NCBI GenBank assembly: GCA_017591395.1
Contig: WEDG01002903.1
Span: forward strand, 86,247-150,246
Source: Schistocephalus solidus
Lineage: Eukaryota; Platyhelminthes; Cestoda; Diphyllobothriidea; Diphyllobothriidae
DNA length: 64,000 nucleotides
Direction: 5' to 3'
Shown here in pieces: positions 11,858 through 21,199 of the stretch (within the stretch, counting starts at the first letter, position 1; every line of letters begins with the position of its first letter). The notes under the pieces are model-generated. The model saw only the letters and a list, made by a program, of their open reading frames with translations, searched no databases and was not told the DNA's origin. A program made the translations under genes and the position numbers.

Positions 11858-11862
<5 letters not shown>
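11330..11862. repeat. Foldback-family arms, back to back
   Basis: A minus-oriented arm (about 11330-11575) meets a plus-oriented arm (about 11580-11862) at their outer ends. Short inverted TCATGAGGTAG / CTAATCTCATG sequences flank the junction near 11575. The plus arm has the family core GATTGATGTGCAGCATAATC, then CACAGTCGGATG and CTGCAAAAAGCATACT, which align with the arm at 62410-62800. Confidence 0.5.
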
Positions 11863-11863
<1 letters not shown>

Positions 11864-11889
<26 letters not shown>

Positions 11890-11890
11890 T
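11864..11890. repeat. TA dinucleotide microsatellite
   Basis: Uninterrupted TA repeats read directly. Confidence 0.9.
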
Positions 11891-11894
11891 TGAA

Positions 11895-12012
11895 TAATTC
11901 CTTTGACCCACTAGTGAAAAACTCGGCGGCCTCGGTGGGATTGGAACCCACGCTAGCAAGGGGAAGGCTTAAGTTCAGCCAACGCTCTAGCCGTTGTATG
12001 GAGGCTGCCAGG
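11895..12012 (-). mobile_element. tRNA-derived SINE-like head
   Basis: The minus strand shows a B-box-like GTGGGTTCCAATCCCACCG preceded by CGGCTAGAGCGTTGG, as in a tRNA. The adjoining TTCCTTTGACCCACTAGTGA and CTCGGCGGCCTCGGTGGGA blocks are repeated almost exactly at 16120-16160, which shows that this is a dispersed element and not a unique tRNA gene. Confidence 0.55.
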
Positions 12013-12659
12013 ATGCTGCTGGAGAGTAAACTGGTAATGAATATTCAACGTCTGTGCTTCTTGGTAAACGAAATCGTCTAGAATAATGATAAATCCCATC
12101 TGTGTCAGCTCTGGTTAAGCAGGCGTGCTCACATCTGCCCCGTTAACTTCCGCATCGGAACTTTTTTAGTGCTGTTAATACGTTGCTTTGTATAGGATAG
12201 TATTTCATTTCGACTAAATCAACTTCTTCAACTGGTTGACCAACTGCAGGTATGGCAAGTAATCTGGTTCAGTGAAAAACGTTCCACACACCATCAGTCA
12301 GACTGTAAGCAACAGGGCTCTCTTGAATTAAATGTAAGCGAGTTCATCCGAGGGCTATGTATTAAGACTAACTTACTTACAGCATATTCTTAGAAGAGAA
12401 ACTAAGACGAATCCTTTACTTCCCAAGGACGCTTTTCAGTGTCCTGAAAAGCATGCGAAATCAGTACAGTACTAACACTTCGACATTATTTATTTTTAAA
12501 AATCACGTATGGTGCGGCATGACTTTAGGAGGTTTAAAAGCTTGAACATAAAGCAAACATTAATGTCTGAATATTCATCTAAGCGTTGGTAATAAAATCT
12601 GAAATCCCCCTATTTACCTTTGGCACAAATGCAGTACCTGGTTTATAATTCACATGAAA

Positions 12660-13030
12660 AGGTCAGTATCTTCGCTGATGAACGCTCATCGATCTTTAAC
12701 GGAACTTTCTCGTCCCACTCTGCCTTGCGGCTGATTCGCGATCCCCGCCAGTAGATGCACAAGGCCAAGAAGTAGTAAGGGTAGATTAACAATTCCATTA
12801 ACGATCGATGAGCATTCATCAATGAAGGTTCCTATTCCCAAGTTAAAACTGGCAAAACATTGATCCCGTCAGTCAATGGTTAGAGCGGTGAACTTCTGAT
12901 AAAAGAATGGCGGGCTCTAACCTTGGGAAGTACCACCTGGAGGTTGGTTTTAACTGGCTGATAACGGCTAATGGATAAAAATGGCTATTTCAGTCACCCT
13001 TGTCTTTGTCGGCATTGTCAATCAGTATCT
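12660..13030 (+). mobile_element. SINE-like fragments
   Basis: Two pieces carrying GATGAACGCTCATCGATC and CGATCGATGAGCATTCATCA belong to the same tail as the copies at 8870 and 16340. They are followed by a tRNA-like head near 12870-12945 and the standard CTGGCTGATAACGGCTAATG and CTTGTCTTTGTCGGCATTGTC tail at 12953-13020. Confidence 0.45.
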
Positions 13031-13499
13031 TTGTTGTACAAGTTACTTTTGAATTCATATGTACAGTCCCTGGAATTTCCTTCACTTTATATTTTTCCAA
13101 CCAAGTTGCAATCATTTGTTTTGAGGGATGGCTTTCTTATTACTAATAACCTGTTAAACATTTGAAGCTGCTTTTCACAAAGGTTTATCTCCAATTTTTC
13201 CGTTGGTTGAACTGTTTGTCAGATCGTGCGACCAGGTTGTAAGTCAGTCCTAGCAAACTATCAAAATGTTTATATGTTTATCTGCCAAGAAAATGAAAAC
13301 GCTATCAGGGGATTAGTAGGCTTATTAGTTTGATGTTTCGGACACGTACGTGAGTCCATTATCAGTGACGGCGTGAGTAAAATAAAAAAAAACCTATTTG
13401 TATTCGACCCATAAGCCATCTAACTTAAATCGGTGTCATGCAAATTGACCGTGTGTGTCTCTGGTTTTGCAGGGGGCCGCACCAGCTCACACAGTGGGC

Positions 13500-13815
13500 A
13501 TGGCGCGTGATACCAGGGCTGTAGATTGACGTTCCTGCTAATGGGGTTTGTGTTAGACCCCTAAGCATCCACCAGTTTCCACCCCGTCTTGTTACCGGCT
13601 TGATTCAGAATCCGTGTGCCCATGAAGTCGAATTCATCGCCTTTCTCCAGTGCGTAAGTAGCGACTTGAAACCATGTTCACCTTTCCGAATGACTCGTTT
13701 ATGTTCGAGTGATTCATCGTCCTGCCTGGCCTATATATAGACAAACACCATCATGGCATGGAAGATGACAAACTACGCCAAATTGCTCAACAGCGTCCAA
13801 TCGATTTTTGATCTT
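13500..13815 (-). pseudogene. PLE GIY-YIG endonuclease fragment
   Basis: The motif LYIGQAGR matches the second half of the GIY-YIG signature (Y-I-G-x-T-G-R). Conserved downstream blocks (EFDFMGTRILNQAGNKTG; a DAW followed by NPISRN) continue in other frames. The residue at the usual catalytic Glu position in the relevant block is Lys-Leu-Val-Asp in this copy, consistent with decay. Confidence 0.65.
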
Positions 13816-14199
13816 AACAATACTGGTACACCTGGGAGTTGCCAGAAGTTGGACGCCAACTTTAGAGGCATTAAGTTCTATGGTCCGTGAAATGTGTCTT
13901 AATACGGTATAGAGTGCTAAAAAGTTTGTCACTTTTTCCGTTTTTTCAGATGCTTACGGAGGCAACCGGAGATGAGCATGCTTTTGGGAATGAATTCTTT
14001 ACCAAATCGTTCCGGGGATGGCTTTGGTTTTGTGGTCTTCCGTCTGGTTCGTTGCGATGCTCTTTCCTCAGTTCGAAGAACGCTCCAATTCAACCACAGT
14101 CGTGCACCATCGGGTGATGTCTGTGATAGCCAAGGACCTGGTTTGTGTCAGGTAAGTTTGCACACAATCTGATTTTAAGTATGCAGTGGGGTCGATGCC

Positions 14200-14460
14200 T
14201 GACGAGAATGTCGAGGTAGGTTTAACGTCCGTCGCTTGTGAATTAAATGTCAGTTAAGATGTCGTTAATAAGATTCCAAAAGCCTAATGCGCAGTCCCTC
14301 TCAATTATAAAGAACGTGTCGTCCACGTACCGAAGCGGAAACGCAGATTCGCAGTGGTTGGAAGTGACATCTTGCAACTAAGGTAATGCAAATAGGCAGG
14401 ATATCGGGGAACCCATCGGCGTTTCTTTGATTTGTCTTTAGATTCTGCCCTTAAAGGAGA
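14200..14460 (-). pseudogene. PLE reverse transcriptase fragment
   Basis: Carries palm motif B (GSPIS, plus 14399-14413), and motif C (YVDDTF, plus 14312-14329) with both catalytic aspartates. The motif-D region follows with YLDILVR near 14215. In-frame stops, for example after NDILTDI, break it. It is a relic of element A. Confidence 0.7.
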
Positions 14461-14989
14461 AAAGAGGCTCATTGGCAAAAGGTAAGGAGTTCTAGTTAGG
14501 TGGCGTGACTAACTACCCGACCAAAAACTCACGCCATCACCCTGCGACGCGAAGTAAACCATCGCCCCAATTCCACAACCCGTATTGTTCGACTGCAAAA
14601 TGTTCACTTGGTGTTGCACTCACTCTGTCACTGACGATGGGCTATCGTACGAGTTCGAAATAATAAAATTGCTGTTATAGTGATCCTGCTTTCACCAAGA
14701 ACCTAACAAGAACCTAGGACCCGATTTTCGCCTCCGCTGAAACGTCTACCATTTGGTATTAATGTCGAAGTACCTGGGTGCATTTATTAAGCTAGGATGA
14801 AAAACAAGCATACTTCGAGTAATATTGGTCTCTTCGCTGTGAAAGTTTTAGAAAGTCGATATTATCGCAAGAAAGTCTGCAGTAGGCATACGGTCGACAA
14901 AATTGTTGTTTTTTTAGAATCAGAGCGCTCTTAAGGATTAACTTGGCCAACCTAAATGATGAACTCCGTGGCACACGTGTTGTGCCGAT

Positions 14990-15130
14990 AGTCTGCCTTC
15001 GACTCATCAGTGGGTCCCCCAGCTGAAAAGTAGCGCAGCAACCAGAAAGCACACAGGGAACGTTGTGGGGTACCCGCTGATGAGCAAAACCCCTCGCAGT
15101 GGTAGAATATCGGAAATACTGCCAGTATGG
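14990..15130 (-). repeat. Dispersed repeat family RB, copy 1
   Basis: On the minus strand GAGGGGTTTTGCTCATCAG and CCCACAACGTTCCCTGTGTG match the core shared by 26885-27005 and both units at 63480-63960 (consensus GAGGGGTTCGGCTCCTCAGTG, CCCACAGCGTT). The element class is unknown. Confidence 0.5.
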
Positions 15131-15139
15131 TAAATAATT

Positions 15140-16100
15140 TAGCAAGTTTTCCTGATTTTCTCAAAAGGGCTATTTACTCACTTTTAATAAACAGATCTTC
15201 CGATTCTGTCAAATTTAAACAGGTATATGTTGATCTGGCTGGATTCACAAACAGAACCGTTTACCAGTCCGTCAAATAGAAGCTCGATCGGGTGTACTCC
15301 TGCTCCTTTGCCTATCAGTACGTGGCGACCGGTTAAAAAAAGAAAAATAAACAGAGATAGTGTGATAATGGTTCACACATTAGGTCCGTCTAGTGGTTCG
15401 GAGGCATCGTGTCACCAAATTTACTTCAGTTCTGCCAAAGCCTCTCATTCATGCTATAGCTGCAGAAGAATGCATAAATGACTGTGATAGCAGCATTAGT
15501 AGTGCAATGACTACTAATAAAATCGCTAGTAGTATTAGTAATAAATCCACCTGTCAGCTCCACACATGAGGGAATGCACGAAGCCGGGGTGTAAGTTGTG
15601 TCCAAATAAATATTTGTGTTTTCGAAGGACGACGTGTCATGCAGTAAATAGGTGAGCGTGCATAAAAGCATTTAACAAATTGGAAGCAAATAAGAGCAAC
15701 CGACATCCTCATGGAGATGGACATTTGCTGTGAGCAGGCAGAGTCACGTTTTCCCACAGCATTCTTCTAATGATTGAGGAAGAAGACGATGGAGTTGACG
15801 AAACAGTATGTTTCAGATAAACTGAAGAGGCCTCCGCTTCTTTAGTATAATTTTGATAAATATCTAACGGTGCATTTTACTTAGCCTTACACCTATCTTT
15901 ATTCTACTTTGCTTTGTTTTATAACCACGTCTTTGCTTGGGCATTCATTTGTTCGTTTTGAAAATTATTCAATATGTTCCTTTTTCTAATATCTTCATTA
16001 TATTTTCTGAAGATTTTGATAGGGGCAATCACTGCATGCCTATATACTTCCTCCTTCTTAGGCAGATGAATATTGCCGGCAAGGTCAAGGGAGACTGTAA
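15140..16100. other. No gene seen
   Basis: Small ORFs on both strands (80-90 codons) without recognisable motifs, plus a short tract of TAG/TAC-like triplets at 15490-15545. Confidence 0.35.
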
Positions 16101-16109
16101 TGACTATTT

Positions 16110-16375
16110 TTGGCTTATTCCTTTGACCCACTTGTGAAAAACTCGGCGGCCTCGGTGGGATTAGCGGTTGTGGTGCTGCACCACCCAAGGATCAAACCCA
16201 CGATGCTTTTAACAGAATTTCACTGCTCTAACCATCTGCCTATTCTACTATTACCTGCTCTGCGGCTGCTGGCGGGGCTCGAGAGAGAGAGAGAGCTTAA
16301 AGGCAGAGCGGAACGAGTGAGATCCGTTAGCGATCGGTGAGCATTCATCAACGAATACAAGTCAGCAACTACCAA
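16110..16375. mobile_element. SINE-like compound element
   Basis: Begins with the same TTCCTTTGACCCACTTGTGA and CTCGGCGGCCTCGGTGGGA seen at 11900-11940. A tRNA-like head on the minus strand follows, then GCGGCTGCTGGCGGGGCTCG with a short GA repeat, AGGCAGAGCGGAACGAGTGA, and GATCGGTGAGCATTCATCAA. It is the most complete example of the long form of this family in the window. Confidence 0.6.
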
Positions 16376-16639
16376 CCCCAGATGTGTATGGCAATGGAAT
16401 TGATCGGTGAAAGTCATCCTATTGTCATACATTTTCCTGATGGCTCTTGACAGCACAACTAGCCTGCAGCTTAATTGTAGTGCGTAAGTTCTATCGCCGT
16501 TCAAATAGCAAAGTAGCCAGATTCCAGTATCAAAAACACACAAACCCAGGGTAGGGTATGTTTGGCCGACAACTTTTAATACGCCAGAAATGGTCATCCC
16601 AGTCGACATTCCTTCCACATCATATGATGCACAAAAAGA

Positions 16640-17360
16640 CGGATCAAGTGAACGCGGAGCCCATAGTGTGGCTTCGGGGGAGGGAGGGGGGAAGTAAACC
16701 TTCGGTATTCCTCCTTCCTGTCGTTTGCTTTCTGATTAGGGCTTGCACATACCAAAGCGAACCCCAAACACCTGGTCAACATCATTGCGAGAACTAACTT
16801 CCAACTCCTGGCAGTAGTCGGCGCACCAGCCCAGACACAGTGCCAGACATAGGCGTCCAAAGACAGACGGCAACATTACTGGGACGCTGGTCAAAGTTCT
16901 GGATGGCCGTCGCGTGTGCCGTCGCCCTTCTGCAGCACAGTTGAATTCCACTCGGAGAGTGAGGCGTCTGCCCTGACGTACCCATGCCTTCCTTCCCCAC
17001 CCCGAGTCCACGAGAAACACAGTGTCTGCGTTTCGTCGGTGTGTGTGTGTCTGTGTGTGTGTGTGTGCGTGTCTCGGAAGCCTGCTAGACAATCTCAGCA
17101 AGGAAAAGTCTGTTAAAGCATGGCAGACATCAAATGAGGACAAACAGGTGTATATAACTGTCACACTTTTCAGACGTCTGGAAGCGAGGCCCCCCTACTG
17201 CCTGAATTTCGTTCAAAATGTGGTGGCTTGGCGGGGCAGCGCCAGCGAGGGCAGTGGAAAACGCAGACTAAGTATGACTCAGGATTCAAATAACGGGATT
17301 GAGATGACAAAAATGCAGCCTCCCTGTAAGGGGGGTTCACTCCGTAGACGCTAACAGTCT
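16640..17360. other. GC-richer stretch with overlapping ORFs, no gene
   Basis: Several 65-140-codon ORFs overlap on both strands. None has a domain. The peptides are low-complexity (His/Thr runs from the GT repeat). I treat them as composition effects, possibly within an unrecognised repeat. Confidence 0.35.
17039..17074. repeat. GT dinucleotide microsatellite
   Basis: Runs of GT interrupted by CT and CG steps, read directly. Confidence 0.9.
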
Positions 17361-17719
17361 TGTAGACAAGTGCGACAGCAGTTTGCATGTTATAGGGGTA
17401 AGAAAACGTCTGACTTTGATTAAAAACACTCCTTGACCATGTGTATGCACGGCGATGGAAGATGCCAAAAAACAAACTACATACCATTCACCATGCCTGT
17501 GAGCTGTGATTACGTATTCCCGGGCATTTGGAAATGTTTACATATTTTTCCTAAATTTATCGCCAATTGCAGCCAAATGTCTTTGAACCAGCCAGTTTTT
17601 GTCGTCACGGAATTGCCAACAAGGCGAAATGTTGCTAACTTGACATAGGAGACTACACTAAGCTAGTCCTCCATATCCTTGTACATGACATCAAAAACGT
17701 AAATTCAGAGACACCACAA

Positions 17720-17772
17720 CACGAACCCCGAACCCCGACTTTTAACCCTAACCTTAACCATGACCCTTATCT
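17720..17772 (-). repeat. Degenerate telomere-like tract
   Basis: CGAACCCCGAACCCCGAC followed by AACCCTAACCTTAACC, the complement of TTAGGG-like units. Same class as 870-966 and 31500-31590. Confidence 0.6.
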
Positions 17773-18384
17773 TTCTAGGTGTTAGCGCCTTGCCACGTGA
17801 GTAACTGAGGTTCTTTCTACAAGTTTCTTAAGAAAGGGGGCTTCCACCAACTTTGGCTCGAAGAAACATTCAAATAAGCTTGTTTCAGTTGTTTTTCATA
17901 GCACACAAGAACATTCTATGCACAACAACTTACAATACGCCTTCATGAAACCATGGGTCGCATTCAGTATCCCAACTTCTAGACAGTCTGTTTCATGATT
18001 ATATGCTTGATTTCCCTACCCAGACGAAACGGGTGAGTTGACGCATTTTTACCTTTATCGCGTGATTCTTTTTTTTAATATGCTCGAAGCCACAATTGGT
18101 TTCTGCAGACAGAGCTAGAATGTGTGTTGACATGTAGCAATTACATCGATACGTTTAAATCTCTTATGCGAGAAAGCAGATTTTTTTTGCCAAAAGTTGC
18201 TTACGATGAGCTAAAAGAGAAAATACACGAGGTCCAATACTGATGGTTTTGTTAAATAACTGCTTTTTCGATAGTAAAATAGGGACTCAGGTAGGGATTT
18301 ATTGTGTGGTTGCTTAACAGGACACAGGCCCACTTAAAATAGGTATCATTGCAGTAAATTTCAGAAAGAGTAAATATTACCGTT

Positions 18385-18585
18385 TTTAACCCTAGCATAA
18401 AACTACACTGTACCCGTAATCAACGTCCTTGTCCTACCTTAAACATTAACCAAAAAGTAGCCTGAACACCAACCTTTACCCTTAACATAATCCTGAACCT
18501 TACGATAACTTTGACCTGAACCTGAACTTTACCAAAAAAATTACCAAAGAATTAAACCCAACCCTCACCTTTATCCTGAAACTTT
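18385..18585 (-). repeat. Diffuse CCTNAACC-type tract
   Basis: About 200 bp of loosely repeated CCTGAACC, CCTTAACA and ACCCTCACCTTTATCCTG units. The closing ACCCTCACCTT-ATCCT occurs also at 31562-31586, so these tracts are related and behave as a dispersed minisatellite. Confidence 0.5.
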
Positions 18586-18849
18586 ATTTCTCAGAATTTG
18601 GCCAAAAAGGCATTTGTTATGTTTGGGTGTTCATAAAAGGAATTACTTAACGGACATCAGTATTTATCAGTCACCATGGGTGCCTTGCAGTTTCTGGAGA
18701 TGAACGAGAGCGAAAAAAGATCTATGACACAATTACAGTTATATGCAATATTTTCAGCAATACAAACAGTCTTCTATCCTCGTTCAAATGAATAAAACCA
18801 ACAGAACCACTGCGTAATGGCATAACAGGCAAAGTCAAAGAAGACTGGA

Positions 18850-19140
18850 AGGGACATTTCTGGCTAATTAGCCGTCATCAGCCAGCCATACCCAACCCCA
18901 GGTTTTGTGGCACCCGATACTTGAACTCGTGACCTGTTGGTTAGACGTCAAAACTGACCCACTGTGCCACGTATCCAATCTCCCTTATCTTTGTCGGGAA
19001 TGCCGGTCAGCTTATATTACAAGCCTTATGCGACTGCTGGCGGGGCTCGCGAGTGAGCCTCAAAGCACAACGGGACCATTGAGTCTCCCAAACCAATCTG
19101 TGAGCGCCCATCTACGAGAGCCACTACCTGGATTATTTTT
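18850..19140 (-). mobile_element. tRNA-derived SINE-like element
   Basis: The left side is the tail in minus orientation (CATTTCTGGCTAATTAGCCG, CAGCCAGCCATACCCAACCC) leading into a tRNA-like head at about 18905-18975. The right side (CCTTATCTTTGTCGGGAATG, GCGACTGCTGGCGGGGCTCG) matches the long-form segment at 16250. Pol III box similarity and multi-copy layout support a SINE; the head has too many mismatches for a functional tRNA. Confidence 0.6.
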
Positions 19141-19921
19141 CGGCATATCAGCTGTCACTAGTCAATGAGAGTCGGACTTCAATCGGCACGCTTGAGGCGG
19201 GAACACCGTTATCTGGTAAAGTGAGAACGGTTTTCCTCAATGCCCTGTTGGACGCATGTGCTGGCGCCCCATCCGGGCACAGCCTCACAGCTTGGGGATG
19301 AGATATCAATGTGTCAGCATCAAACATCCCCGTATCTCTACCTTTTCGGGTTAATTTTGTCAATTAATGATCAATAGTAAAGATGCGATCGTCTGCGTGA
19401 GCTCAAACCCCTCAAATAGTTCGATACAGCTCTCTGCCTCTCTACAACGTAAGAAGTAGTCATGTCATCAGCCAGTTGGCAACTGTTAAAATCGGCAAGC
19501 TTACATGTCTGCGGGCAATATTCTGTCGTGGAGCACACAATCCTCAGATGCCTACAGCGTCCGCGCGCCGGCGATAGCTGTTTTCCTGTACTGTCCAGAA
19601 ATGCGAGGAGTCACTTCAATGTCCTCTAGAACGGTCGTCTGTGTGGCGATTTTCACCAGAATTGCCAAAATATATAGCAGGTCTAGTTTTTTTCAAAAAC
19701 CTTTGTATGGTCAGCCGGAGTCGAAAATAGGTACCCCAGCTGGTCACGGAAAGGACTAACTCTATCTGACCATTACTCACTTACTCGTGTCGTGGTTTCT
19801 GCACTGGGCACAATTCTGGGATAAGAAGGAATCTTTTTTAATGGATCGAAAGGTTTGTTAACTGCACTATGTAAGAATGAGCTCGACTGCAATGTCATTC
19901 AAAAAGTGACTAGTAAACTTC

Positions 19922-20332
19922 GTGCGTCGGCATCAGATGGGTCAAAATGTCAAACCAATTGCTCACTTCCGCAAACGTTGCAATCATCGCATAGAGGCCT
20001 TTGACGCCATCTACTTTCCGGAGACGTTTGCCTCTTTAAAGTGTACCGGTATTAGCGGTACTCCTCATAACTGCGTCAGTAAAAGGCGAAACGGCATCAT
20101 TCGTGAATGTGCCCGTTCATATGGGCCTCCTTCATACACCGGTCTCGTAATTTGCTTCATTTGTGACTATGACCTCCGAAAGAAGCCAGTCGGTAAAGTG
20201 TTTATCCGGAGTTGTCATCGGAAGACTGTGGTTGGTAGAGTGAACTATGACTGGATGCAGGCCATCCTGCGTACGGCGCACCGGGATGTTCACGGCGCTG
20301 TGTTTGACCTAAAATCTAGTCAAACACTTTAA
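19922..20332 (+). CDS. Unidentified ORF, 136 codons
   Basis: One of the longest open frames on the plus strand outside the retroelements. The product is basic and Cys-rich with internal segments such as GLVICFICDYDLRKKPVGK and VGRVNYDWMQAILRTAHRD. I recognise no domain. The first codon used is not ATG, so it could be an exon or a fragment of an older mobile element: a PLE terminal repeat lies directly downstream. Expression is uncertain. Confidence 0.28.
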   Translation: MRRHQMGQNVKPIAHFRKRCNHRIEAFDAIYFPETFASLKCTGISGTPHNCVSKRRNGIIRECARSYGPPSYTGLVICFICDYDLRKKPVGKVFIRSCHRKTVVGRVNYDWMQAILRTAHRDVHGAVFDLKSSQTL

Positions 20333-20429
20333 ATTCCATTGCCGATCAACTGCGGTCGCAGTAAATTGTGCTTGCATCATTGAGCCTATCGATTCAGTCA
20401 AAGCACGTTTCCGCGGACACAATAATTAG

Positions 20430-20645
20430 TACAGCTTCATGGTGTAATACGCAGGATAGCCAAAGACACAAGAGGAAGACACAATTTCCGGGAAAATGAC
20501 TTATCCACCTGACGTTTCGAATTCCAACGCGAACCCATCTTGAGCGACAGTATCAAATAACGGGTCTGATACTGTCTCTGAATACGAGTTCGCTTTGGAT
20601 CCGTAAAGTCAGGCGAATAAAGCTCTTGTCCTAGCGATCGTGTCT
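20430..20645 (+). repeat. PLE terminal-repeat-like region
   Basis: Includes CACCTGACGTTTCGAATTCC, CGAACCCATCTTGAGCGACA and a short inverted GTATCAAATAACGGGTCTGATAC. Such 'fate-of-response' strings are typical of the terminal regions of PLEs in invertebrate genomes, and a PLE N-terminal coding relic follows at 20730. Confidence 0.4.
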
Positions 20646-20727
20646 ACATCTTTTCAATTTCTTTCTTGATCTTGCATTTTTGCTTATATTAGCAATTTAT
20701 TTTGGCGCATCATGCTACGATCTGCCC

Positions 20728-21000
20728 AACGATGGGAAACCTTCGCCCTTCGAGAGGCCTCTACGTATGCGCAGATTCGGTTTCTGCACAAGTGTCTCGC
20801 TAATAACATGCTGCCAAAATATGTTTCATAAAACGCCCTGATAACCACGAAGCTGGCAAAGTGCGCAGTATTTAAACCAGGAAGACGAATGATCTGTTTT
20901 CTCCTTGAAGATTGTCACGCAAAGCTGCGCGAATACCGTCGGAGGATTGACCCAGAGGCGAGAATGTTACGAAACTGCTCCAGCAGAGGGTAACTGAACT
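20728..21000 (+). pseudogene. Penelope-like element B, 5' coding fragment
   Basis: In one frame the plus strand reads RWETFALREASTYAQIRF, then LHKCLANNMLPKYVS, a stop, and a continuation through KLREYRRRIDPEARMLRNC to a second stop at about 20990. A 'FLxKCLxxxxLPK' block followed by a basic helical segment is characteristic of the region upstream of the RT in PLE proteins. Similarity peters out near 21180. No RT or endonuclease follows, so the copy is 3' truncated. Confidence 0.5.
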
Positions 21001-21199
21001 GGCCCACGTAGTGAAAGCGACACGCGATGCAGTATCGGAGAACAAATTTCGCAAGCTGCTTAATCAACGTCATCCAGAAACGACATACTGGTACAAAATC
21101 TGTCGTTAAAGGAACTGAAGAAGGAGCAAGTACAGGTTTTACGGCACGAAAACGATCATCAAGCAGACGGTAGCGAGAGAGGAGAATAAGAATCTTATT

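Larger units (their letters stand above)
13440..14560 (-). mobile_element. Penelope-like element A, degraded RT plus endonuclease
   Basis: Minus-strand order is reverse transcriptase then GIY-YIG endonuclease, as in PLEs. RT motif B (ETPMGSPIS) lies at about 14395-14420 and the catalytic YVDDTF at 14312-14329. The endonuclease begins near 13810 with a Cys-containing stretch and LYIGQAGR (about 13717-13740). It ends with the family-typical GTRILNQAGNKTG and the NPISRN block (about 13520-13640). Stops and frame changes occur throughout, so the element is dead. The 5' part of the RT is missing or unrecognisable. Confidence 0.75.
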
